From Prevotella sp. UBA4339 (GTDB lineage: Bacteria; Bacteroidota; Bacteroidia; Bacteroidales; Bacteroidaceae): a stretch of DNA of 42,909 bases. Below the pieces are notes generated by a model that was given only the letters and a program-made list of their open reading frames with translations, made no database searches and was not told the origin of the DNA. Each line of letters starts with the position of its first letter. Positions within the stretch are counted from its first letter, which is position 1. The translations under genes were made by a program, and so were the position numbers. Location: the NCBI GenBank assembly GCA_002393725.1, contig DGTJ01000112.1:1-42909 (forward strand), read 5' to 3'. Positions 1-7,835 of this stretch are shown here, piece after piece.

Positions 1-17
1 TTGATTGCTAATGCCAT
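1..17 (-). CDS. Start of an unidentified gene leaving the window (partial)
   Basis: Read on the minus strand, AAGGAG lies about 8 bases before an ATG at 17-15, giving five codons (MALAI) before the window edge. A well-formed promoter sits upstream at 153-124, so this looks like a real gene start. Five residues do not allow a product to be named. Confidence 0.5.
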
Positions 18-67
18 TGTTGTATCTCCTTTTCTAATTTTTGGCGCAAGGACGGTGCAAACCGAGA

Positions 68-90
68 GCAATCAAACATGTTTGAATTGC
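68..90 (-). promoter_or_regulatory. Hairpin in the 5' leader of the left-edge gene
   Basis: The arms GCAATCAAAC (68-77) and GTTTGAATTGC (80-90) are complementary apart from one bulged base and are separated by two bases. The hairpin lies in the roughly 100-nt leader between the minus-strand promoter and the start codon at 17. GGTGCA also occurs on both sides of it (about 54-59 and 94-99). It could be an attenuator or a recurrent leader element. No function can be read from one copy. Confidence 0.4.
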
Positions 91-123
91 CGAGGTGCAG
101 CCCGTACTCGCACTTTTCATGTG

Positions 124-153
124 CAAAGATACGATATTTTTCTGAATCGACAA
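124..153 (-). promoter_or_regulatory. Bacteroidota-type promoter for the left-edge gene
   Basis: On the minus strand, TTG (153-151) is followed after 19 bases by TATCTTTG (131-124). This matches the Bacteroidota -33/-7 pattern. It points at the gene starting at 17. Confidence 0.55.
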
Positions 154-360
154 TGCTTTTGCCAAGAATAATATAATTATTTTGAGTTTAGTACGTCTCT
201 TTGCTATATATACGCAACACAAACTAAACTTTCTTTTCCCTTAAGGTCGATATTTACTTTAAGTCACCTAAATCCCATGGCAAGCGACTTTGTCGATTAC
301 GCAGACTTTGAAAGACAGGAAATTACGCATAAGCATGTTGGATGAGTCGAATGGAACTAA
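154..360. other. Non-coding stretch without recognisable content
   Basis: I see no credible gene, RNA or repeat here. Open frames are short, lack start context and do not resemble known families. Confidence 0.4.
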
Positions 361-640
361 TATGCAAATGACGCGGTGACGCGGTGACGCGCCACTGGGG
401 TAACACAGCGGTAACCGTGCTTGTCTGTCGCATGGCGCATCGCCGCAGCAGCGCGGCAGCGCGTCATTTGTGTTTTTCTGTATTACCGCAGCGTGGCAAT
501 AACTCTATTATATATTTATATATTATTATAATAATATATAAATTAAATATAAGATATTTGATGCGCATCGCATCTCTCGCAAATGCAAATGACGCGGTGA
601 CGCGCTGCTGCGGTGACGCGCTGACGCGCCGATGCGCCTC
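361..640. repeat. Mosaic of TGACGCG repeats around an AT-only palindrome
   Basis: TGACGCG occurs three times near 369-391 and four times near 590-628, often at 8-bp spacing. A 22-bp block at 362-383 recurs exactly at 583-604. An inverted copy of its CAAATGACGCG core lies at 460-470. Between them, 514-543 is a perfect 30-bp palindrome made only of A and T. The GC-rich repeats contrast sharply with the AT-rich centre. It may be a REP-like intergenic mosaic. An iteron-like protein-binding array is possible but unsupported by any nearby replication gene. Confidence 0.6.
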
Positions 641-690
641 TATGCCGTTTTTAGCATTTCAAATAAAAATAAAATAATCGGCATTAACTA

Positions 691-721
691 TTGTTTTGAC
701 TCTGAATTATTCGTACCTTTG
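691..721 (+). promoter_or_regulatory. Bacteroidota-type promoter, target unclear
   Basis: TTG (691-693), a 20-base spacer and TACCTTTG (714-721) match the -33/-7 pattern. The next ATG followed by a modest open frame is at 885 (55 codons), which may be what is left of a small gene. Confidence 0.4.
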
Positions 722-999
722 CACTGTCGATGAGAAGAACACCAGACTGCACTCTCGGCAAGGAAAAATATTTCCCATACTAGCCAAGAAAATTTTCCTG
801 GGCAGGGCGCAAAAACAGGTGCTGAAAATCGGCAAGAGAGAGACTTTAATCCTATTCATTACTAACATTAAAAATATTGACATCATGCCGCTGAAAGTAA
901 AAATTGCGCAGAAGAATTTGATACAAAAAATCATAAAGTGTCCACTGCCACGGTGTAATAACCTTGTGCGACATCAGTGCAGATTTTATCTGTATTCTC
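722..999 (+). other. Leader-like region with a weak 55-codon open frame
   Basis: The only plus-strand frame with a plausible start is 885-1052 (MPLKVKIAQK at the N-terminus). It runs through the downstream promoter at 1000-1030 and turns Cys/His/Phe-rich there, so at least its second half is unlikely to be coding. It could be a decayed 5' fragment of a small DNA-binding protein gene. I would not annotate it as a gene. Confidence 0.25.
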
Positions 1000-1030
1000 T
1001 TTGCTTATTCGAAACTTTTCACTATCTTTG
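1000..1030 (+). promoter_or_regulatory. Promoter of the aldose-epimerase gene
   Basis: TTTG (1000-1003), a 19-base spacer and TATCTTTG (1023-1030) make a textbook Bacteroidota promoter. The broken epimerase gene starts about 50 bases downstream at 1082. Confidence 0.6.
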
Positions 1031-1081
1031 CACTCAATCCAAGATAGCATAGTGACAACGTCATTTTAGAACAATACTCTT

Positions 1082-1954
1082 ATGATAGAACTAAAAAACG
1101 ACCAGCTCTCTGTCATCGTGTCAGAGAAAGGAGCAGAGCTCCAGAGCATTTAGGATTCCCACGGCAAGGAATATCTGTGGCAGGCCGATCCGAAGTATTG
1201 GGGACGCCGCTCACCGATATTGTTTCCCATCGTGTGCGCAGTGAATAATGAGACCTACCGCGTGGATGGTAAGGAGTATCACCTCCCTCGGCACGGATTC
1301 GCACGTGATGCAGTGTTTACCCTCATATCGCAGAGCGAACGTAAAGTCACCTTCGCCCTCGAGTCGTCGGAGAAGACCAAGGAGGTGTATCCCTACGACT
1401 TCACCCTCTCAGTGAGCTACGTGCTCGATGGCAATACGATAGGCGTGATCTGGCATGTGCATAATACCGACACTCGCGAGATTCACTTCCAGATAGGCGG
1501 CCATCCTGCTTTCAACGTGCCCGATATGAAGCCTGGAGCCGATCAGCAAGGCCGCATCCGACTGGATAACACTGACCCTATGGATGCCCTGCACAGTTAT
1601 CCTGACAGCTCGCACGAGATGGATGAGGTGCCGTTCATCGAAGCAGAGGACGGAATGATCGAGTTTACTGACAATACCTGGCGCAACGACTCCATCAAGG
1701 TGCACAAGTGCCAGCTGCATCGTGCCGAGCTGCTCAACAAGGCTGGTGAGCCTGAGGTGACCGTTGAGTTCCGCACTCCCGTAGTGGCTTTATGGAGTCC
1801 ATACGGCAAGCAGGCTCCATTTGTATGCATAGAGCCTTGGTACGGCATTGGCGACCCTCGCGGCTTCGATGGCGAGTTCAAGGACAAGCCTCTGATGAAT
1901 CATCTGCAGCCAGGAGCGTCGTTCATGTCGAAGTACACGATCACTATAGGGTAG
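1082..1954 (+). pseudogene. Aldose 1-epimerase (GalM-like) interrupted by an early TAG
   Basis: The reading frame from ATG 1082 resembles GalM-like mutarotases, which interconvert alpha and beta anomers of sugars such as glucose and galactose. Codon 24 is TAG (1151-1153), at a position where the surrounding protein (LQSI-stop-DSHGKEYLW) would be expected to have a residue, probably Lys (AAG to TAG is one change). After it the same frame stays open to the TAG at 1952-1954 with conserved features such as LPRHGFARD, GGHPAFN and a C-terminal P(F/Y)VCIEPW block. A TTG at 1220 could restart translation but would drop about 46 N-terminal residues that form part of the beta-sandwich. A promoter sits upstream. 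The stop may be a true nonsense mutation or a sequencing error. The gene ends 2 bases from the convergent GH53 gene. Confidence 0.75.
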
Positions 1955-1956
1955 TC

Positions 1957-3075
1957 CTACAGGTATCTGTTGAATTCCTTCAGGGCAGGGAGTGCCTTGC
2001 CTGTGTGATTGTCGAAGAGACCGCGGTTGAGCCAGCCCTTGATGACGCTGTTGCCGAAGGCATTCTCCTCAGCAAACCACCAGAAGAGGCCGATAACGTT
2101 ATGGTGGCGCTTGAGTTCTGTGACAAGTTCTGAGGTGAACTGTCTCTGACCCTCAATGGTGATGGGGTAGAACTCGGAATACTTGTCGCCCTTAGCCCAG
2201 GGATCGTTCTCATGCGAATAGTAGGCTGCCGTCTCAACGATCATCACAGGCTTCTCTGGGAAGAGCCAGGCGAGGCGCTCCAGGTTTGTGCCCAGGTTAG
2301 GGATAGTACCGTGCCACATGGGATAGTAGCTCAGTCCGATGATGTCGTAGTCCACGTCATGGCGCCGCAGCTGCTGATAGTAGTTACGAGTTACGTCCCA
2401 GTCGCCAGCCTTCTCTGTATGGATGATAATCTGCGACTTGGGGCACACCTCGCGACATGCCTTGGCACCAGCTTTGAGGAAGTCGCAGAGAATATCCCAT
2501 CGGTCTTCGGTTGTGCTCGTATCATCATCCTTCTTGTATAACTTGCCTACGGGCCACAACATTCCATTAGTGATTTCATTGCCTACCTGAATCATCTCTG
2601 GTGATACTCCTGCATGCTTCAGGGCTAAGAGTGAGTTGCGGGTATGGGCATATACGCTGTCTGCCAGTTGCCTGGCATCGGCATTTGCCCAGGCTTTGGG
2701 AGTGAACTGTTTGCCAGGGTCTGCCCAGGTATCGCTATAGTGGAAGTCGAGCATCACCTGAAGACCAGCTTTCTTGATCAGTCGACAGAGGCTGACAACG
2801 TACTTCAGGTCCTGGCATACTCCCTCGCCCTTATGCTGTTCAGGGGCATCGTCTGGGTTGACGAACAGCCGCACTCTTACCATGTTCCAGCCTTGTTGCC
2901 TGAGGTAGGGCAGGAGTGACACTTTCTTCCCATTTGAGTCTTTGTAAACTGTGCCTCGTGCCTCGTAAGAAGGTAGAAGCGACATGTCCGCACCAAGATA
3001 TCTCTTGACTTGTGCACTGGCGTCTATTGCCGTTATCGCCATCAGGATGGCAAGTATCATTTTCCTCATACTCAT
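1957..3075 (-). CDS. GH53 arabinogalactan endo-beta-1,4-galactanase, secreted
   Basis: This resembles family GH53 enzymes, which hydrolyse internal beta-1,4-galactan linkages in pectic galactan and type I arabinogalactan. Family signatures visible are the N-terminal LGADMSLLPSYE, MLDFHYSDTWADPGKQ, the acid/base Glu in QVGNEITNGMLWP (residue 167 from this start) and the nucleophile Glu in IVETAAYYS (residue 281). The start at 3075 (MSMRKM) gives a clean signal peptide ending near DASA-Q. An in-frame ATG at 3069 is equally possible, and the longer upstream extension is not signal-like. There is no lipobox, so it is probably periplasmic. It is the last gene after susF, 72 bases downstream, with a hairpin in the gap. 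A galactanase at the end of a starch-type Sus operon is unexpected. Confidence 0.88.
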   Translation of the reverse strand: MSMRKMILAILMAITAIDASAQVKRYLGADMSLLPSYEARGTVYKDSNGKKVSLLPYLRQQGWNMVRVRLFVNPDDAPEQHKGEGVCQDLKYVVSLCRLIKKAGLQVMLDFHYSDTWADPGKQFTPKAWANADARQLADSVYAHTRNSLLALKHAGVSPEMIQVGNEITNGMLWPVGKLYKKDDDTSTTEDRWDILCDFLKAGAKACREVCPKSQIIIHTEKAGDWDVTRNYYQQLRRHDVDYDIIGLSYYPMWHGTIPNLGTNLERLAWLFPEKPVMIVETAAYYSHENDPWAKGDKYSEFYPITIEGQRQFTSELVTELKRHHNVIGLFWWFAEENAFGNSVIKGWLNRGLFDNHTGKALPALKEFNRYL

Positions 3076-3096
3076 GTTATTGCTTGTTTTGAACAA

Positions 3097-3127
3097 CAGC
3101 GGGCGGCCCATAGAGAGCTGCCCGCTG
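3097..3127 (-). terminator. Hairpin between susF and the GH53 gene
   Basis: CAGCGGGC (3097-3104) and GCCCGCTG (3120-3127) are perfect 8-bp GC-rich arms around a 15-base loop. On the minus strand the hairpin is followed by TTGTTC, a weak T-rich tract. It could be a partial terminator or an mRNA processing/stability element that lowers GH53 expression relative to susCDEF. Confidence 0.5.
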
Positions 3128-3147
3128 ATGATTAATGTTTATGTTGA

Positions 3148-4956
3148 TTACTCTACCGTGCAGTAGATGTTGTCAGAGCCCTTACGTGTAGGATAGAGCT
3201 TGATGGTAGAACCTGCAACACCGATGTTCGGACCGTTGGCAACGAGGTTGTCGAGAGTGTCGCCGCCAAGGTTGATGTCCCAAGAGTTGTTGGCAGTAAA
3301 CTTCCAGCCGTTCGTGGTGACGCCTGCGCCAGTGATCTCCCAGCAGTAGTCTGTGGCATTCCACTTCATCTGCTGTGCATTGTCAGCGGCATTCCAGCCG
3401 TTGAAGTCACCCACGAGGTTCATGTTGTTGATCTTGGTGGCTGTGATAGAGCCTGTTGCCAGGTCGAGCACCATGTAGTATACCCCTTCTCCGGCTGTTG
3501 CCTTGAAGTTGCCACCACCGTCAGCTAAGTCGCCTGAAATACCACTTGTCATGTGACCGGTATTGATCTCTGTGCCCCAGTCGCCAGGAGTCTTCTGGAA
3601 CTTGAACTCATTGCCCCATCCGTTAGGATCAGCGCAATAGATGTAGCCTGTATAGATTCCGTCGAAGTTTGGTGAGCGCAGCTTCTGCTCGGCATTTGCC
3701 CATCCGTCAGTAGCACCGATGAAGTAGACATACTCCTGGAAGTCAAGTGGAGTGATGGTGTAGGTCATCTCTGCCATATTCACCTGGAAACGGTAGTACT
3801 TGGCTGTTCCGTCTACGTGGAATGAGTTGTCGTTACCGATGTTATAGCGGCGGTCGAAGCTTCCGCTAAGTGCCTCGTCGCCAACGAAGCCATAGAGCTG
3901 GGTCCAGTCACCATTGCCAGTGGCAAGAATTGCCTCTTCATCACCGAATGCGAACCACATGCCGCTTCCTGTTCCTTCGAAGATGTATGTGAATACGGGA
4001 TCTTCGAATACGTCCTTGTCGCTATGTGTGAACTTCTGGTTGAGAGAGCTGTCCCATGCTCCAGGACCTCCGATGAGGTAGTAAGCATCAGAGATGTTCA
4101 CAGGAGTAACGGTAAATGTCTGCTCCATCATGTCGATGGTGACCTTAATCTTCTTAGCACCGGCAGGCACGCAGAATGAGTTGTCGGCACCGAGGTTGTA
4201 TCGGTAGTCGAGTGAGCCGCTCTCTGCCTTGTTGTCTCCGCCAACGATTCCAAACAGCTTTGACCAGTCGCCATCATTAGTGATGGCATCGCATGCTGCA
4301 TCATCACCGATTGCGAACCAAGTGTCACCATCGGCAGCAGCATTAATAACGATTGTGAAGACAGGATCGTCATATACGTCTGCATCGCTGTGTGAGAATT
4401 TCTGCTCCTTTGATGCTGCAGAACCAGCCCAGTCGAGTGCTCCGCCGACGATGTAGTAGGCTGGTGCGATATAAGGAGCCTCGGGCTGCAGCTGAACCTT
4501 TATGGTTCCTGCATCGATGAGGAGGGCTTGTCCGTCCTTAGTAGCATTTACTAATACGTGACCTGAGAAGGTACGTACATCAGGGCGCTTGCCATAGTTC
4601 GTAACTATCAGCTCTTGCAGCGTCTCTTTTGATGCCAGACCTTGGATTGTGGTATTGACTATCACCTTGTCTGCGTCCTCGATTCCTTCTGGTGTGAGCT
4701 CTATACGTGCATTGCCCAGCTCGAAACCTTCTGGCAGTGATGATGAGTTCAGGGAGAATGTAGCCACCTCGTCACCTGCTTTTGCCAAGTCCTGGACAGC
4801 AACTGCTGATGCAGAGAATCCAGGAATGGTGATGGCATCCTCAGGACCGTTGGCCTGTGGCGATGCCCAGTCCGTAAAGTCCTCTGTGCAGGCGGTGAAT
4901 GCTGCTGCCATGAGCAGCATTCCACCGAATAATATATGTTTCTTCATACGATTCAT
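3148..4956 (-). CDS. susF: SusF-like surface glycan-binding lipoprotein with four modules
   Basis: This is a SusE/SusF family outer-membrane lipoprotein that would hold starch or maltooligosaccharides at the cell surface for the SusCD importer. The signal peptide ends in the lipobox TAC-TED (Cys23). After an N-terminal Ig/SusE-like region, four repeated modules can be seen: about residues 166-287, 291-404, 409-509 and 511-602. The first two are obvious duplicates of each other (YYIVGG/YYLIGG, QKFSHSDADVYDDPVFT/QKFTHSDKDVFEDPVFT). Each is rich in Trp and Gly, as expected for aromatic sugar-binding platforms. The Bacteroides thetaiotaomicron SusF has three such modules, so this one appears longer. 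A second in-frame ATG at 4947 is also usable. It lies 32 bases after susE in the same operon. Confidence 0.85.
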   Translation of the reverse strand: MNRMKKHILFGGMLLMAAAFTACTEDFTDWASPQANGPEDAITIPGFSASAVAVQDLAKAGDEVATFSLNSSSLPEGFELGNARIELTPEGIEDADKVIVNTTIQGLASKETLQELIVTNYGKRPDVRTFSGHVLVNATKDGQALLIDAGTIKVQLQPEAPYIAPAYYIVGGALDWAGSAASKEQKFSHSDADVYDDPVFTIVINAAADGDTWFAIGDDAACDAITNDGDWSKLFGIVGGDNKAESGSLDYRYNLGADNSFCVPAGAKKIKVTIDMMEQTFTVTPVNISDAYYLIGGPGAWDSSLNQKFTHSDKDVFEDPVFTYIFEGTGSGMWFAFGDEEAILATGNGDWTQLYGFVGDEALSGSFDRRYNIGNDNSFHVDGTAKYYRFQVNMAEMTYTITPLDFQEYVYFIGATDGWANAEQKLRSPNFDGIYTGYIYCADPNGWGNEFKFQKTPGDWGTEINTGHMTSGISGDLADGGGNFKATAGEGVYYMVLDLATGSITATKINNMNLVGDFNGWNAADNAQQMKWNATDYCWEITGAGVTTNGWKFTANNSWDINLGGDTLDNLVANGPNIGVAGSTIKLYPTRKGSDNIYCTVE

Positions 4957-4988
4957 ATTTTAAATAATTGTCATTACCTGTAATAGAA

Positions 4989-6146
4989 TTATTCTACATA
5001 ACCTGTGTTGCGGTCGAAGTTGACATGGAGAGTCTTGCCAGGACCAACAGTTACTGAGTACTCATCGCCGACATCGTCCTTCCAGTTGCTGTCGCTATTG
5101 TGTTCAGCGTCACGCCATACGAGGTCGCCATTACCGTTGAGAACGGTGAACTCTGTCTGCCACCAGTCTACACCCGGAACTACGATGTAAGCGCGAAGCT
5201 CGCCTGAACCAGTGAAGTCGCTGAATGTCCAGTCGCCATCCTTGCTGTCTGGTGGAGTCATCTCTACGCCACTCCAGCTGCCTCCGTCAACTGCTGCTCC
5301 GATAGCACATGCCTTACCTTCGCTTACAGTGAGAGTGTACTTCACCTTCTTGCCCTCAATGGCAGTAACAAACTTCAGGACGTACCAGCCTGGCTTGCTG
5401 AATACGATATTACCGTCACCGTCGGCTGAGATTTCCATACCGTCAACCTGATTGTCAAACTCGTCGATCATGTCATAGCCGAACCAGTCTTGTGGCTTGT
5501 TGCCCCACTTGAATCCGTCACCGTTGTTATAGATCATTGTGTAGAACTGACCAGTCTTTGTCCAGATCAGAGGAACAGGTTTCCAGGTGCTCCAGGCATC
5601 AGCAATAGAGTTGCCACATACGTAGATAGACGTTGGGAGCGAGAGTTCTACAGGAGGCTCGTATGCCATAACCTTGATAGTAACAGCGTTGGAGAACACT
5701 TCGCCAAGACCTTCTGTGTTGTTTGAAAGGAATGCACGAAGACGTACAAAGACAGGTATTGCACCCTCTGGGTCATTGTCGTCATTGGCAGCACGGTAGG
5801 CATTAAGTACTGCAGTGTTCATCTCGTCACCGTCGGCTTTCACCATAGATGCGCTTGTAGAAGTAGTGCCAAGCTCTGTCCATGTGCCGTCAGTGCCAGT
5901 TAATGATACCTGAACGGCATAGACCACAGCTGCAGGCCATCCACCATAGTCAGGCTGGGAGGTGGTGAAGTTTACAGATCCGTTTGGCAGGTCGTAGACA
6001 TTGCTTGATGCCAGTCCCGGAGTATTGAGCACAAAGCTCGACGGAATGCTCAGTGTGGGATTACTGTCGTTGTCATCCTTACATGATGTAAGGAATGGTA
6101 CTACGGCAATCACTGCAAAGAGCAGGCTTTTATATATCTTTTTCAT
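4989..6146 (-). CDS. susE: SusE-like outer-membrane starch-binding lipoprotein
   Basis: This 385-aa protein begins with a lipoprotein signal peptide (PFLTSC, Cys22) followed by KDDND, an acidic stretch of the kind linked to surface export in Bacteroidota. An N-terminal SusE-type Ig-like domain (SIPSSFVLNTPG, roughly residues 30-160) precedes two Trp-rich carbohydrate-binding-like modules. The first starts near IYVCGNSIADAWSTWKP and the second ends in HVNFDRNTGYVE. SusE proteins bind starch chains and tune the size of imported maltooligosaccharides. Position between susD and susF and short gaps (38 and 32 bases) support one transcript. Identification rests on domain style and gene order. The exact ligand is inferred. 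Confidence 0.8.
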   Translation of the reverse strand: MKKIYKSLLFAVIAVVPFLTSCKDDNDSNPTLSIPSSFVLNTPGLASSNVYDLPNGSVNFTTSQPDYGGWPAAVVYAVQVSLTGTDGTWTELGTTSTSASMVKADGDEMNTAVLNAYRAANDDNDPEGAIPVFVRLRAFLSNNTEGLGEVFSNAVTIKVMAYEPPVELSLPTSIYVCGNSIADAWSTWKPVPLIWTKTGQFYTMIYNNGDGFKWGNKPQDWFGYDMIDEFDNQVDGMEISADGDGNIVFSKPGWYVLKFVTAIEGKKVKYTLTVSEGKACAIGAAVDGGSWSGVEMTPPDSKDGDWTFSDFTGSGELRAYIVVPGVDWWQTEFTVLNGNGDLVWRDAEHNSDSNWKDDVGDEYSVTVGPGKTLHVNFDRNTGYVE

Positions 6147-6184
6147 ACCTTATATTTCTTTATCGTTGTGAATCATTCGTTCGA

Positions 6185-7813
6185 TTAATAACCCTCATTC
6201 TGCTTGAGATTCTCATTATTGGTGAGGTCATTGTCTGGCAATGGGTAGAGATTGCGGTATGCAGGGAACTGAGCACCGCTGGCATTACCACCCATAAATT
6301 CCCACTTGTACTTAGACTGGCCGCCGTACATGCCGAAACGTATGAGATCCATGCGACGGCGTCCCTCGAACCAGAACTCCTTTGACCACTCCTTAATTAC
6401 GTCGTCAATAGTGTAAGTAGGCTCCTCAGTGGCATTGGCGCGACTACGGAGAGCGTTGATGTATTTTGTCGCATTTGCGTTAGGACCATCCTTACGGATA
6501 GATGCCTCTGCGTATGTAAGGTAAGCCTCAGCGATACGCATGAATGGCAGGTCGGTGTCAACCTTTACCAAAGCAGAGGTTCCCTTACCGTCTGAACGGA
6601 CATTGCGGAATTTTACACAGCTGTAACCCATCTCTTTCTCACTCTCGTCAGTGATATAACGTGTAAAGCCCTTGCTGTAGAACAATGCGCGATCGTCTTT
6701 CGCAGCGTCTGTCATTGTCTTTACATTGTCTGTTTCGGGTGCCTCTACGTTTTCACCGAAGAAGGTGTCGATCAGCTTGCCGCGAACACGTGTACACTTA
6801 CCCCAGCTGTTGTCTGTGCCTGAAGGAACAGTCTCGCTCATTGTAGAGCTATAGCAAGAGAGAATCAGGAAGTTCATGCCACCATGGCTCTGAGTCTTGA
6901 TTCCATCGAACATTACTGGGAAGATGTTCTCAAACTGAGCACCGTTAGTGTCATTATCAGCAAGGAACAGCATCTGGTATGCAGAGTAAACCTCACCTGT
7001 TACAGGATTGGTTGCACCTGTGGTGTTCAGGTGATAGTATCCATTGTTGATAACCTTCTCAGCATAGTCCATTGCATTCTGCCATTGTGCGGTACCTGTG
7101 TATGTCTCTGCGTTGAGGTAGAGGCGGGCCAGGAGGTTCTGGGCTGCTACCTTGTCCACACGGCCGTAGCTGTTCTTTCCTGCCTCTGCAAGTTCATTCT
7201 CACAGGTCTTCAATTCATTCTCAACGTATGTGAACAGCTGCTGGCGTGTGTAGTATGCTGCCTTTTCTGAACTTACATGCTCTATGAATGCGGCATTGCC
7301 GTAGTTGTCCATGAGGTAGTAGTAGTTCAGCGCACGGATGAATCGTACTTCTGCACGACGGTGTGCTGTCTCCTCTGTCCCATCGTCGGCAACCTGGTCA
7401 AGATAGAAGTTGCAGAGGGTGATTGTAAAGTAGCAGCGATAGTACAGACCCATCGAGAAATCGTTGGTTGCACCATAGGTGTTGTGAAGAACGTCAGGCA
7501 CACCGGCATCAGTTGCCCAGATCCAGTGAGCTTCATCAGTGGTGAATTCATTCATGTACCAGAACATACGGTAGAAGTCAGACTGACCTTCGTCGAATGA
7601 GGTCAGGTCTTTGTTTCCGTCAGGACCTGTCTGACCTGTAAGTGCGAAGCTGGCATATATCTTGTTGAACAAGGCATCATAGTCAGCCTCCATTGTCTGC
7701 TGCGGATTGATTGGGTCAACATTCAAGTCGCCCACGCAGGAAGTGCTTACTGCTCCGGCTGCAAAGAGGAGTGATGCAGCAGCGAGCATTGACTTGATTT
7801 TATTCAGTTTCAT
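6185..7813 (-). CDS. susD: SusD/RagB-family glycan-capture lipoprotein
   Basis: SusD proteins form the lid of the SusCD outer-membrane complex and deliver oligosaccharides to the SusC channel. The 542-aa chain has a lipobox (STSC, Cys26), the typical N-terminal start DLNVDPINPQ, TPR-like helices with RAEVRFIRALNYYYLMDNYGNA, and the C-terminal (R)RMDLIRFGMY signature. The stretch DEGQSDFYRMFWYMNEFTTDEAHW is like that of starch SusD proteins, which fits the divergent amylolytic operon. It starts 22 bases after susC. Confidence 0.93.
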   Translation of the reverse strand: MKLNKIKSMLAAASLLFAAGAVSTSCVGDLNVDPINPQQTMEADYDALFNKIYASFALTGQTGPDGNKDLTSFDEGQSDFYRMFWYMNEFTTDEAHWIWATDAGVPDVLHNTYGATNDFSMGLYYRCYFTITLCNFYLDQVADDGTEETAHRRAEVRFIRALNYYYLMDNYGNAAFIEHVSSEKAAYYTRQQLFTYVENELKTCENELAEAGKNSYGRVDKVAAQNLLARLYLNAETYTGTAQWQNAMDYAEKVINNGYYHLNTTGATNPVTGEVYSAYQMLFLADNDTNGAQFENIFPVMFDGIKTQSHGGMNFLILSCYSSTMSETVPSGTDNSWGKCTRVRGKLIDTFFGENVEAPETDNVKTMTDAAKDDRALFYSKGFTRYITDESEKEMGYSCVKFRNVRSDGKGTSALVKVDTDLPFMRIAEAYLTYAEASIRKDGPNANATKYINALRSRANATEEPTYTIDDVIKEWSKEFWFEGRRRMDLIRFGMYGGQSKYKWEFMGGNASGAQFPAYRNLYPLPDNDLTNNENLKQNEGY

Positions 7814-7835
7814 AATTTATCTAATTTAATAGTGT

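Noticed and set aside
361..640. Plasmid-type iteron origin or CRISPR array
   Set aside because: TGACGCG units are too short and irregular for CRISPR, have no spacers of even length, and no replication or cas gene is near.
885..1052. 55-codon small gene
   Set aside because: It runs across the good promoter at 1000-1030, its second half has an unlikely composition, and no family match is convincing.
1945..1965. Terminator between the convergent epimerase and GH53 genes
   Set aside because: The small GTAG/CTAC palindrome has four-base arms and no T-tract.
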